In this document: positions 13,418-21,170 of the stretch, piece after piece
Numbering within the stretch: position 1 is the stretch's first letter
How the letters are laid out: every line of letters starts with the position of its first letter
Source of the DNA: Acidimicrobiia bacterium
GTDB lineage: Bacteria; Actinomycetota; Acidimicrobiia; Spongiisociales; ZC4RG35
Length of the DNA stretch: 25,415 bases
NCBI GenBank assembly: GCA_009377735.1
Contig: WHTL01000008.1
Coordinates: 1 to 25,415 of the forward strand
Direction of reading: 5' to 3'
Translations under genes and position numbers: made by a program
The notes under the pieces: generated by a model
Databases searched by the model: none
What the model saw: the letters and a program-made list of their open reading frames with translations, nothing else
Told to the model about the DNA's origin: nothing

Positions 13418-14764
13418 ATGTTTTTCCGGCTTCTGATTTTCGTGGTCTTGTTGGGCGTTCTCGTTGGGTGTGATGTGGTTGAGCCGTCCGACGTCTCGGT
13501 TGCGGATCCGGTGGCGTCAGTGCCGGAATCTGAGTCGCCGGCCACCACGGGCGGCGAGACGGTCGATACCGTCGCCGACGTCGGGTCGAGGATTCCACCT
13601 GGAGCGGAGGGTCTTTCCCCTGCGATGCAGGAAGATTTGGCAGAACTCATCTCCGAGACCGAGGACATCAGGGGTCTTCCATTTGAGAGCCTTCCAACGG
13701 TGGAGCTACTCAACCCCGAGGCGTTCCGACAGAGGGTGCGTGCACTCGTCGACGAGGAGTTGGGTGAGGTCGTCGCCGATGAGGCGCTCTACGCCCTCCT
13801 AGGACTCATTCCCGATGACCTGGATCTGAGAAGTGCGATTCTCGAGCTCTACGGTGACGAGGTAGCTGGGTTCTACGACGGGGAGACGGGTTCTCTCGTG
13901 GTTGCCACCCGGAACCAGGAGTTCAGTGAGATGGAGCGCGCCACCCTGGTGCATGAGCTCACCCATGCCCTAACCGACCAGCATCTCGACTTCGACACCA
14001 CGAACCGAGAGCTTGTCGATACCAAGCAGTTCGATGCCGCGGCCGCATATCTGACGCTGATCGAAGGCGATGCCGTCAATGTCGAGTACGACTATGTCGC
14101 CTCGCTTCCCCAAAACCGTCTCGATCTCTATTACGAGGAGATCATGGCGGTCGATACAGCAGCATGGGACGATGCCCCAACATACCTGCGAGATGCCCTT
14201 TCGTTCCCCTACATCCAGGGGGAGGTGTTCGTCAGGGACCTGCTCGGAACGGGCGGCTACCAGGCGGTAAACGATGCCTACGCCGCGGGGAACTTCAGTA
14301 CCGAGCAGGTGATCCGCACCCGTGATTTCGGACGGGATCTGCCCAAACAGGTCGACGTGGTCGATCTAACTGTGCCCGGCTACAACGAGGTCACCACCTC
14401 GACTTGGGGTGAGCTGGGTTTTCGTCTCCTCCTGAACCAGTTCCTCGGAGAAGAGGTTGTTGCCCGTGCTGCCGAGGGGTGGGGAGGGGACACCTACCGT
14501 CAGCTTCACGACGGGGGCGGCGAGGCGCTGCTTCTTCTCGAGTACCGGGGCGACACCAATCGTGACGGGGCTGAACTTGCCGAGGCGCTCGCCGCCTATG
14601 CCGCCGATGGTCTCGATACCGAGGACCAGGGCGAGGAGGAGGGCGCGACCGTGTTCCGTGGTGAGGACAACCTCTGGATTCAGAGAGATGGTGCTCGGGT
14701 AACTCTGATCGTCGCATCGTCTCCGAGTGCATTCGATCGGGTGATTTCCGTCGTAAGCGAATGA
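13418..14764 (+). CDS. Lipoprotein with HExxH metallopeptidase-like domain
   Basis: 448 residues. The signal sequence FFRLLIFVVLLGVLVGC ends in a lipobox, so Cys18 should be lipidated and the protein tethered outside the membrane. A Ser/Thr/Glu-rich disordered linker covers about 20-65. The core holds a zincin motif, LVHELTHALTDQH (His179, Glu180, His183), and AYLTLIEGDAV, where Glu216 is a plausible third zinc ligand. These are features of gluzincin-type peptidases. A later YIQGEVFVRDLL helix and a C-terminal alpha/beta section complete it. Similar uncharacterised lipoproteins exist in Actinomycetota and Chloroflexota. Substrate is unknown and protease activity is inferred. The gene is monocistronic and leaderless. 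Confidence 0.75.
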   Translation: MFFRLLIFVVLLGVLVGCDVVEPSDVSVADPVASVPESESPATTGGETVDTVADVGSRIPPGAEGLSPAMQEDLAELISETEDIRGLPFESLPTVELLNPEAFRQRVRALVDEELGEVVADEALYALLGLIPDDLDLRSAILELYGDEVAGFYDGETGSLVVATRNQEFSEMERATLVHELTHALTDQHLDFDTTNRELVDTKQFDAAAAYLTLIEGDAVNVEYDYVASLPQNRLDLYYEEIMAVDTAAWDDAPTYLRDALSFPYIQGEVFVRDLLGTGGYQAVNDAYAAGNFSTEQVIRTRDFGRDLPKQVDVVDLTVPGYNEVTTSTWGELGFRLLLNQFLGEEVVARAAEGWGGDTYRQLHDGGGEALLLLEYRGDTNRDGAELAEALAAYAADGLDTEDQGEEEGATVFRGEDNLWIQRDGARVTLIVASSPSAFDRVISVVSE

Positions 14765-14804
14765 GCAGCATGTCGAGGGTGTTCCCAGGGTGCCCGCTGT
14801 CGGG

Positions 14805-14810
14805 TACGGT
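14805..14810 (+). promoter_or_regulatory. Putative -10 element (TACGGT) of DUF192 gene
   Basis: Sits 6 nt before ATG 14817. Confidence 0.45.
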
Positions 14811-14816
14811 CGAACC

Positions 14817-15137
14817 ATGTCAACCCAGACAGGCAGCGCCCGTCTCGAATGGTCCAAGGTGATATTTGCCGACGACTTCTGGTTGCGACTGCGTGGTCTG
14901 ATCGGAAGACCCGAAGACACGGGGCTCTTGATCCGTGGACGGTCGGTGCACGGATTCTGGCTCTCCCGTTCGATCCGCGTCTACGGCATTGATGCCCGAG
15001 GAGTGGTCATATCCGCCCAGCTACTCAGTCGTCGACGGGTGGTGGTGGCGCCGGGAGCGACTTCGATCCTCGAGGTCCCTCTTCATTGGCCAGGATTGCC
15101 GATCGGATCGAGAATCCCCCTGGAGATGGCGCCGTGA
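14817..15137 (+). CDS. DUF192 family protein
   Basis: 106 residues. It has the DUF192 layout: RLRGLIGRPE (about 22-31), LLIRGRSVHGFWLSRSIRVYGID (the central strand, usually VHTFFM in relatives), GVVISAQLL, and the late PGATSILEVP turn. The function of the family is unknown. Many members are secreted, but no signal peptide is present here. ATG 14817 is chosen over GTG 14790 because of the -10 at 14805. It overlaps rsmI by four bases (GTGA). Confidence 0.8.
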   Translation: MSTQTGSARLEWSKVIFADDFWLRLRGLIGRPEDTGLLIRGRSVHGFWLSRSIRVYGIDARGVVISAQLLSRRRVVVAPGATSILEVPLHWPGLPIGSRIPLEMAP

Positions 15138-15994
15138 GCGGTCGTCTCGTCTTCTGCGGTACCCCGATTGGGAATCTGGGTGATGTGTCCGAGCGTCTCG
15201 GCGCCACCCTTTCGGATGCGGACATGATCTTCGCCGAAGACACGAGACGGACCGCCAAGCTGCTCTCCGTCTTGGGTGTAAGCAAGCCAATGCAGTCATT
15301 CTTCGCCGGCAACCAGAATCTGCGACTGGGTCAGTTGCGTGAACGTCTGGAGCGGGGCGAGACGGTGGCCGTCGTCACGGATGCCGGGATGCCTACCGTA
15401 TCTGACCCGGGTGCCGAAGCGGTGGCCGTGGCCCGCCAGACCGGGGCGGAGATCGACGTCATACCAGGACCCAGTGCGGTCACGGCATCCCTTGCCATCA
15501 GTGGGTTCAACGGAGATCGTTTCGTCTTCGAGGGGTTTCTACCGCGAAAGCAATCGGAACGAAGACGCAGACTGGATGGCATGGTCGGCGAGGAGCGCAC
15601 CATCATCGTATTCGCAACACCCCATCGCCTCCTCGACGATTTCTCTGACCTGACAGGAGCCCTCGGGTCAGGTCGGGCAGTCTGTGTTGCCCGGGAGTTG
15701 ACCAAATTACATCAGCAGCTCTGGTGGGGAACCCTGAGTGAGGCGGAGGATTACTGGAGCGATGACCGTGTCAGGGGTGAATTCACACTGATCATTGAGG
15801 GCGAGCCCCCCATCGAACCGAGTGTGCAGATGGCGCAAACGGAAGTCGAGCGCTTGATTGGTGAGGGTGAGTCACCGTCTTCGGCGATCCGCCAGGTGGC
15901 GAAAGCCACCGGTGTCTCACGACGCCAGCTCTACGAGACCGTGATCAGGCACCCAACTGGTCACGACAGTCGGAGCACACACCGCGACCCCTGA
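15134..15994 (+). CDS. rsmI: 16S rRNA (cytidine1402-2'-O)-methyltransferase
   Basis: 286 residues. RsmI methylates the ribose of C1402 in the decoding centre of 16S rRNA with S-adenosylmethionine. The tetrapyrrole-methylase-like fold is clear: GTPIGNLGDVSERL (about 10-23), AEDTRRTAKLL, VTDAGMPTVSDPG and VIPGPSAVTASLAISG, which bind the methyl donor, then FEGFLPRK and a C-terminal helical part (SAIRQVAKATGVSRRQLYE). GTG 15134 is preferred because it overlaps the DUF192 stop and has GGAG 8 nt upstream. The last 50 bp overlap the convergent AbrB gene. In mycobacteria rsmI also lies near tatD and rsmA. Confidence 0.93.
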   Translation: MSGRLVFCGTPIGNLGDVSERLGATLSDADMIFAEDTRRTAKLLSVLGVSKPMQSFFAGNQNLRLGQLRERLERGETVAVVTDAGMPTVSDPGAEAVAVARQTGAEIDVIPGPSAVTASLAISGFNGDRFVFEGFLPRKQSERRRRLDGMVGEERTIIVFATPHRLLDDFSDLTGALGSGRAVCVARELTKLHQQLWWGTLSEAEDYWSDDRVRGEFTLIIEGEPPIEPSVQMAQTEVERLIGEGESPSSAIRQVAKATGVSRRQLYETVIRHPTGHDSRSTHRDP

Positions 15995-16181
15995 AGCCAC
16001 CCACCTGGCTGGCACTCCCACAGAAAACGCAGGCCGCTCCCGCAGACCGGAGGATGACGGCACCGTCCTCAAAGCCTATGACCACTTCGTCTCCGGGTTC
16101 GATGTCCATGGCTCGCCTCATCTCGGCTGGAATCACGATCCGGCCAAGCCCGTCCATTTTCCTTGCTATTCCGGTTTGCAT
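15945..16181 (-). CDS. AbrB/SpoVT-type transcription factor with C-terminal zinc ribbon
   Basis: 78 residues. Residues 1-47 are a SpoVT-AbrB swapped-hairpin DNA-binding domain (ARKMDGLGRIVIPAEMRRAM, then IEPGDEVVIGFEDGAVILR). Residues 51-72 carry two CxxC pairs (Cys51/54, Cys69/72) that should hold one zinc. The fusion suggests a dimeric regulator with an added metal or protein-contact module; antitoxin use is less likely because no toxin is adjacent. It has a true leader: AGGAGG at 16198-16193, 11 nt before the ATG. Its -10 overlaps that of tatD, so it may regulate itself and tatD. The last 50 bp overlap rsmI. Confidence 0.85.
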   Translation of the reverse strand: MQTGIARKMDGLGRIVIPAEMRRAMDIEPGDEVVIGFEDGAVILRSAGAACVFCGSASQVGGFRGRGVCSDCRDQLGA

Positions 16182-16212
16182 AATTTCCAGTTCCTCCTAG
16201 CCCTCCTCGGCG

Positions 16213-16222
16213 AGTGTAACCT
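16213..16222. promoter_or_regulatory. Overlapping back-to-back -10 elements of abrB-like gene and tatD
   Basis: In AGTGTAACCT the minus strand reads TACACT (16218-16213) for the AbrB gene and the plus strand TAACCT (16217-16222), 8 nt before GTG 16231 of tatD. The hexamers share two base pairs, so the two promoters cannot be open at the same time. Confidence 0.5.
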
Positions 16223-16230
16223 CTCCGCAC

Positions 16231-16989
16231 GTGAATGTTTCCTGGGTCGATACCCACTGTCATCTCTCCCTCGACGAGCGCGACCCGAAGGAGCTCATCG
16301 CAGAGGCAGACGACGTGGTAGGAATTGTAATCCCGGGTGTCGACCTCCGCTCCAGTGTGGCAGCAGTCGAGCTCGCGGCGCGGTATCCGGATCGTCTCGG
16401 CGCCGCCGTTGGTGTTCATCCACATGACAGCGTCGGATGGGAAATGATCAGGAATGAGATTTCTGACCTTACCGAAACTGCGGTTGCCGTCGGTGAGACC
16501 GGTCTCGACTATTACCGCGACCATGCCCCACGAGACACTCAGAGGGCTTCCTTCGCCTGGCACATTGAGCTTGCGACCGAGCGAGATCTTCCCCTCATCG
16601 TTCACTGTCGGGACGCATTCGCCGACGTCTACCGAATGATCTCGGAAAGTGGCTCGGGGGAGCTTACGGTCCTCCATTGTTGGACCGGTGGGACCCGGTG
16701 GACGCGTCGGTTCCTCGAGCTCGGAGTGATGTTCTCCTACGCCGGACCCATCACATTCACCACCGGGGAGACCATCCGTCTCGGGGCGGAACTGGTCCCC
16801 CCCGATCGGGCCCTGGTCGAGACCGATACCCCCTATCTTGCCCCCGAGCCCCACCGTGGTGAGCCGAATCGCCCCGCCTGGGTGAGACACACGGGCGCCG
16901 AGCTGGCGAGGGTTTGGGGGTTGAGCGTCGAGGAGGTCGCGGCGACAACCACCGAGAATGCCCGGCGTGTGTTCGGGGTGCCGGGATGA
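16231..16989 (+). CDS. tatD: TatD-family metal-dependent DNase/hydrolase
   Basis: 252 residues. TatD proteins are two-metal TIM-barrel enzymes with DNase and 3'-5' exonuclease activity. Metal ligands are visible: VDTHCHL (His9, His11), VGETGLDYYRD (Glu89), LPLIVHCRDAF (His125), LHCWTGG (His149) and LVETDTPYLAP (Asp199). The C-terminal TTENARRVFG is typical. The start is GTG 16231 in a leaderless context. The stop overlaps rsmA by four bases. The order tatD-rsmA-ispE matches mycobacterial genomes, minus the resuscitation-factor gene found there between tatD and rsmA. Confidence 0.93.
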   Translation: MNVSWVDTHCHLSLDERDPKELIAEADDVVGIVIPGVDLRSSVAAVELAARYPDRLGAAVGVHPHDSVGWEMIRNEISDLTETAVAVGETGLDYYRDHAPRDTQRASFAWHIELATERDLPLIVHCRDAFADVYRMISESGSGELTVLHCWTGGTRWTRRFLELGVMFSYAGPITFTTGETIRLGAELVPPDRALVETDTPYLAPEPHRGEPNRPAWVRHTGAELARVWGLSVEEVAATTTENARRVFGVPG

Positions 16990-17801
16990 GCGTCCGACAC
17001 ACTCCGGGCAAGATTCGCCATCTCCTCGACAAGCATGGGCTGAGACCCAACAAGTCCCTCGGTCAGCACTATCTCGCTGATCCCAATGTTGTCGACAAGG
17101 TCGTCCGTCTGGGCGACATCGATTCCGATGACACCGTCGTCGAAATCGGACCCGGGACCGGAGCGCTCACCATGGCCCTGGTCGCCACAGGCGCCGATGT
17201 CCTCGCTGTAGAGATCGACGATCGTCTCAAGCCGCTCCTGGCCGAGACCGTGGGGGAGACTGCCCGGATCCTCTATCAGGACGCCGCCGATCTGGGGTGG
17301 GTGGCACACCTCGATGGTAGGAGCGTGAAGCTGGTCGCCAACCTCCCATACAACGTCGGGACGTCTCTGGTCCTCGATGTGCTGCGGCAGGTGCCTGACA
17401 TCGCCACACTGGTGGTGATGTTGCAGACCGAGGTGGCCGATCGTCTCCTCGCCGACGCCGGAGACGTCGCCTATGGGCTTCCCAGTGTGGTGGTGGGTCT
17501 AACGGCACGGGTTGGTGGGAGTTTCACCGTGCCCCCACAGCTGTTCTATCCGCCGCCTGCGGTCGGGTCAACGGTGATAAGACTCGATCGGACCCCATCC
17601 CCACCACGGGCCGAGGAGGCGATGCGTCTGGCCGCCACCGCCTTCGGGCAACGTCGCAAGATGCTGCGTGCGTCCCTCGCCGGCCTTCACCCCGATATTT
17701 CCGAGCTCCTGACCTCCGTTGGTCTCGAACCCACGCAGAGACCGGAGAACGTCCCACCCAGCGGGTTCGTGGATCTGGCTGACGCCTTGGCGAAGACATG
17801 A
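16986..17801 (+). CDS. rsmA: 16S rRNA (adenine1518/1519-N6)-dimethyltransferase
   Basis: 271 residues (also called KsgA). It dimethylates two adenines in the 3' terminal helix of 16S rRNA late in small-subunit assembly; loss gives kasugamycin resistance. Motifs: NKSLGQHYLAD (22-32), VEIGPGTGALT (52-62) for S-adenosylmethionine, VEIDDRL, NLPYNVGTS (119-127) with the NLPY catalytic motif, and FYPPPAVGSTV, then FGQRRKMLR. ATG 16986 is used because it overlaps the tatD stop; longer upstream reading is not conserved. It overlaps ispE by four bases. Confidence 0.95.
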   Translation: MSVRHTPGKIRHLLDKHGLRPNKSLGQHYLADPNVVDKVVRLGDIDSDDTVVEIGPGTGALTMALVATGADVLAVEIDDRLKPLLAETVGETARILYQDAADLGWVAHLDGRSVKLVANLPYNVGTSLVLDVLRQVPDIATLVVMLQTEVADRLLADAGDVAYGLPSVVVGLTARVGGSFTVPPQLFYPPPAVGSTVIRLDRTPSPPRAEEAMRLAATAFGQRRKMLRASLAGLHPDISELLTSVGLEPTQRPENVPPSGFVDLADALAKT

Positions 17802-18661
17802 CCGCGCCGCTCATCCCCGAGGAGGGTATGTACTGGGAGGCGCCGGCCAAGATCAACCTCGATGTTCGGGTACGCCCGCCGCGTGGCGATGGAATGCACC
17901 CGATCCGATCCCACGCCCAGACGATAACCCATTGCGACCTGGTGCGATTCGAGTCGGCCGAGGAAGATCGTCTCGTGGTGAAAGGCTCCGACCTTGAGGC
18001 GAACGCCGACAATCTGGTGACCTCCGCCCTCGCAGGTATTCGCGGGAACAGCACGGTTCCACCCGTTTCCATCGAGCTCACGAAGAACATTCCCCACCGT
18101 GCCGGGCTGGGGGGAGGTAGCTCCGATGCCGCCGCGGTCATACGGGCTCTCATGGGCAACGGAGACGATGCCCAAGCCGTCGCCGCAGCCGTGGGCGCCG
18201 ATGTTTCCTTCTTTCTCGACGGTGGGTTGTGTCTGATGGAGGGGATTGGCGAGAGGGTCAGCCAGCTGGATGTGATCGATGGATATGCCGTTGCGGTTGT
18301 CATGCCTGGTTACGGTCTCACCACGGCGGATGTCTACGCCCGCTGGGATGAGCTCCACTTTCCCGAAGGAACTCCCGTTGATGGACCCGGGATTCCGCCG
18401 GGGCTGCGAGAGCTGGGTCCCTTGGTGAACGACCTCGTACCCGCCGCCGTTTCCCTCCGACCCGACTTGGGGGATTGGATGGCCGACCTGGATCGTCGCT
18501 GGGGTCGCCCTGTCCTGATGTCGGGTTCGGGATCGGCCTGTTTTGCGTTCTTCGCCGATATTGACGAGGCTGCATCCGCCCTCGACGAAGTCGAATCCTC
18601 CGACGGGTTCGTGGCTACCCCCCGTCCTTTTGGGGTGGCGTCTTGGATTAGAAACGGGTGA
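17798..18661 (+). CDS. ispE: 4-diphosphocytidyl-2-C-methyl-D-erythritol kinase
   Basis: 287 residues, a GHMP kinase that phosphorylates CDP-methylerythritol in the non-mevalonate isoprenoid pathway. That pathway supplies the undecaprenyl carrier recycled by UppP. Motifs: EAPAKINL (14-21) with Lys18, IPHRAGLGGGSSDAAA (98-113) as ATP loop, GADVSFFLDGG with catalytic Asp135, and LMSGSGSACFAFF near the C-terminus. The usual RxDGYH reads RGDGMH here. The ATG overlaps the rsmA stop; ATG at codon 11 is an alternative. Confidence 0.92.
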   Translation: MTAPLIPEEGMYWEAPAKINLDVRVRPPRGDGMHPIRSHAQTITHCDLVRFESAEEDRLVVKGSDLEANADNLVTSALAGIRGNSTVPPVSIELTKNIPHRAGLGGGSSDAAAVIRALMGNGDDAQAVAAAVGADVSFFLDGGLCLMEGIGERVSQLDVIDGYAVAVVMPGYGLTTADVYARWDELHFPEGTPVDGPGIPPGLRELGPLVNDLVPAAVSLRPDLGDWMADLDRRWGRPVLMSGSGSACFAFFADIDEAASALDEVESSDGFVATPRPFGVASWIRNG

Positions 18662-18667
18662 CCTCGG

Positions 18668-18673
18668 TAAGCT
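18668..18673 (+). promoter_or_regulatory. Possible -10 element (TAAGCT) for tRNA-Gln
   Basis: Lies 28 nt before the mature tRNA, just after ispE. It could also drive glmU, 38 bp after the tRNA. Confidence 0.35.
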
Positions 18674-18701
18674 TGGGGAGCACTTAGAGAGTCATCACCC
18701 T

Positions 18702-18776
18702 TGGGGGGTGGTGTAATAGGTAGCACTACGGGTTTTGGTCCCGTCAGAGCGGGTTCGAGTCCTGCCCCCCCAGCCA
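18702..18776 (+). tRNA. tRNA-Gln (anticodon TTG)
   Basis: Acceptor TGGGGGG pairs with CCCCCCA. Anticodon arm is ACGGG-TTTTGGT-CCCGT (anticodon TTG, codon CAA). T-arm is GCGGG-TTCGAGT-CCTGC. G73 and CCA are encoded. The weak T1:A72 pair and G73 are normal for tRNA-Gln. A tRNA-Gln beside glmU is a conserved actinobacterial arrangement. Confidence 0.95.
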
Positions 18777-18814
18777 GCATCCACAAGCCATCGTTTCAAC
18801 AGGAGCCGTCGATC

Positions 18815-20188
18815 TTGACCACTCATGCCATCATCCTCGCCGCGGGCAAGGGAACCCGAATGCGATCGGAACGTCCCAAGGTCCTCCACGAGGTGATCGA
18901 CAAACCCATGCTGAGATGGGTGACCGATGCCGTCGGTGATGCCGGTATCGTCCGCAGGGTGGTGGTAGCGGGTCACCAGTCCGAGGATGTGATCGCGGCC
19001 CTTCCCGACGGTGTCGAATCGGTGGTACAACAACCACAGTTGGGGACCGGCCACGCCGTGGTGGTGGCGTTGGAGCATCTCGATGGAATCGACCCCGAAG
19101 ACACGGTTCTGGTTTGTTACGGGGACCATCCCCTGGTGCCGGCCGACCGCTACCGGGAGCTAGCCGAGCGGTCCTCTGGGAACGCGGTCGTGCTCACGAC
19201 CGTCGACCCCACTCCTACCTCCTTTGGGAGGGTGATTCGCGACAATGGCGAGATCGTCGGAATTGTCGAGAAGGACGATGCCACCCCCGAACAAGCCGCC
19301 ATATCGGAGGGCAATGCCGGGATGTACGCCTTCCGAGCCGCCGACCTCATCGAGGCCCTTTCCGGTCTCGACGACCACAACGCCCAAGGCGAACTGTATC
19401 TGACCGACACCGTTGGAATCCTGGCGGCTCAGGGCCGTCCTGTTTCGTCTGTCGCAGCCGATCCAATCGAGATGCTCGGTGTCAACTCACAGTCAGAGCT
19501 GGCGGTGACGACCCGTCATCTACGGGAGAGGATCAACGGGGCGCTGATGGACTCCGGTGTCATCATCGACGACCCCGATCGCACCCAAGTAGGGTCGGAC
19601 GTGATCGTGGAGCCGGGTGCCATTCTCCGACCCGGGGTGTATCTCCGGGGCAGGAGCCGGGTTTCCGCCGGTGCCCAGGTGGGGCCGGATGTGACGTGTA
19701 TCGACTCCAGCATTGGCCGGAACTCTTTGGTTTGGTACTCCGTTCTTCGTGGTGCGACGGTTGGTGCCGATTGCGAGGTAGGCCCCTACGCATCCCTCCG
19801 ACCCGAAGCGGTGCTCGAGGACGGCTCCAAGGCGGGGACTTTCGTGGAGATCAAGAAGTCGACGATCGGTCCAGGCGCCAAGGTTCCGCATCTCTCATAC
19901 ATCGGCGACGCCACCATCGGAGCCGACGCCAACATCGGGGCAGGAACGATCACCTGCAACTACGACGGAATCGCCAAGCACAAGACGGAGATAGGTAAGA
20001 ACGCCTTCATCGGTTCCGACACCATGCTGGTCGCGCCTGTCAAGATCGGAGACGGAGCAGTCACCGGTGCAGGCTCGGTCATCACCGAGGACGTCGAGGC
20101 GGAGGCACTCTCCCTGGAGCGTTCCCCCCAAAAGCACATTCCGGGCTACGCTCGCAAGCGCAAGGCAAACAAGTCGAGCGAGGACTGA
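18815..20188 (+). CDS. glmU: Bifunctional UDP-GlcNAc pyrophosphorylase / glucosamine-1-phosphate acetyltransferase
   Basis: 457 residues. It acetylates glucosamine-1-phosphate and then joins it to UTP, giving UDP-GlcNAc for peptidoglycan. The N-terminal uridylyltransferase has LAAGKGTRMRSERPKVLH (8-25, with Lys22), LGTGHAV, YGDHPLV and NAGMY. From about residue 250 a left-handed beta-helix carries hexapeptide repeats (VIVEPGAILRPGVYLRG; IGADANIGAGTITCNYDG). The start is TTG 18815 with AGGAG 9 nt upstream. The frame stays open back through tRNA-Gln, but those codons are not protein. The stop abuts prs. Confidence 0.95.
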   Translation: MTTHAIILAAGKGTRMRSERPKVLHEVIDKPMLRWVTDAVGDAGIVRRVVVAGHQSEDVIAALPDGVESVVQQPQLGTGHAVVVALEHLDGIDPEDTVLVCYGDHPLVPADRYRELAERSSGNAVVLTTVDPTPTSFGRVIRDNGEIVGIVEKDDATPEQAAISEGNAGMYAFRAADLIEALSGLDDHNAQGELYLTDTVGILAAQGRPVSSVAADPIEMLGVNSQSELAVTTRHLRERINGALMDSGVIIDDPDRTQVGSDVIVEPGAILRPGVYLRGRSRVSAGAQVGPDVTCIDSSIGRNSLVWYSVLRGATVGADCEVGPYASLRPEAVLEDGSKAGTFVEIKKSTIGPGAKVPHLSYIGDATIGADANIGAGTITCNYDGIAKHKTEIGKNAFIGSDTMLVAPVKIGDGAVTGAGSVITEDVEAEALSLERSPQKHIPGYARKRKANKSSED

Positions 20189-21160
20189 ATGGACATTGTC
20201 AGCCGAAGCCGTCTCATGCTCTTTTCGGGCTCGGCGCATCCAGCCCTTGGATCCGAGGTCGCCGAACTCCTCGGTGTCCCGCTGGGTGGTCTGGAGATCT
20301 CTGCGTTTCCCAACAGTGAAACGTATGTTCACCCCACCGAGAGTGTGCGAGGTGCCGACTGTTTCGTTCTCCAGAGCCATTGTGCGCCGATCAACGACCA
20401 CATCATGGAGCAGCTGGTCACCATCGACGCCCTGAAGAGGGCATCGGCGCGTCGCATAACCGCGGTGATGCCCTTCTACGGTTACGGCCGACAGGACAAG
20501 AAGGTGCTGCCACGGGAACCGATAACGGCTCGCCTCGTAGGTGACCTCTTCATGACGGCCGGTGCCGATCGTCTCGTATCGGTTGATCTTCACACCGGTC
20601 AGCTGCAGGGCTTCATCCCCAAGCCGTTCGATCACCTCACGGCCCTCCCCATCGTTGCCGGATACCTGCAGGAGAGTTTGGGCGGGCCAACCACCGTCGT
20701 CTCCCCCGACTCCGGTGGTGTCAAACGCGCCGAGAAGTATGCCCGTTGGCTCGATGCCTCCGTGGCGTTCGTCTATAAGCGCAGGGATCCCACCAAGCAC
20801 GGGGAGTCGACCGCGTTGGAGGTGTCGGGTGAGGTGGAGGGACGGGATGTGATGATTGTCGACGACATCATCGATGGTGCGGGAACGGTGGCCAACGCCG
20901 CCAAGATGGTTACCGAGGCTGGCGCCAACTCCGTGATCGTGGCTGCTACCCACGGAATCTTCTCGGGCAAGGCACTCGATCGTCTCAAGAACGCCCCCAT
21001 CAGGGAGGTGATTGTCACCAACACCCTCCCCATCGCCCCCGAGATCATGGAACTGGACAACGTGACCGTCCTCTCCATCGCCCCGATCGTATCCGAGGCG
21101 TTACAGGCGATATTCCTGGACTCCTCCGTTTCGGAAATCTTCCTGGGCGACAATACCTAG
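20189..21160 (+). CDS. prs: Ribose-phosphate pyrophosphokinase (PRPP synthetase)
   Basis: 323 residues, class I. It makes phosphoribosyl pyrophosphate for nucleotide, histidine, tryptophan and arabinan precursor synthesis. Motifs: FPNSETYVHPTESVRG (40-55), YGYGRQDKK (97-105), VDLHTGQLQGF (132-142, metal-binding His135), VSPDSGGVKRAE and the PRPP loop VDDIIDGAGT (224-233). The loop has Gly230 where most relatives have Thr, a small but noticeable change. ATG follows the glmU stop directly, with GAGG upstream, so they share an mRNA. glmU-prs is a common pair in Actinomycetota. Confidence 0.95.
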   Translation: MDIVSRSRLMLFSGSAHPALGSEVAELLGVPLGGLEISAFPNSETYVHPTESVRGADCFVLQSHCAPINDHIMEQLVTIDALKRASARRITAVMPFYGYGRQDKKVLPREPITARLVGDLFMTAGADRLVSVDLHTGQLQGFIPKPFDHLTALPIVAGYLQESLGGPTTVVSPDSGGVKRAEKYARWLDASVAFVYKRRDPTKHGESTALEVSGEVEGRDVMIVDDIIDGAGTVANAAKMVTEAGANSVIVAATHGIFSGKALDRLKNAPIREVIVTNTLPIAPEIMELDNVTVLSIAPIVSEALQAIFLDSSVSEIFLGDNT

Positions 21161-21163
21161 ATT
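21158..21163 (+). promoter_or_regulatory. Putative -10 element (TAGATT) of yjbQ, built on the prs stop codon
   Basis: The TAG stop of prs (21158-21160) is the first half of the hexamer, 7 nt before GTG 21171. Confidence 0.45.
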
Positions 21164-21170
21164 CGGATCT

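Noticed and set aside
18701..18814. Longer N-terminus for glmU
   Set aside because: The extra codons are the tRNA-Gln gene; TTG 18815 has a good SD and gives the normal GlmU length.
19895..20953. Minus-strand open frame of 352 codons
   Set aside because: It lies opposite the glmU and prs coding regions; its composition fits a shadow frame and no domain is visible.
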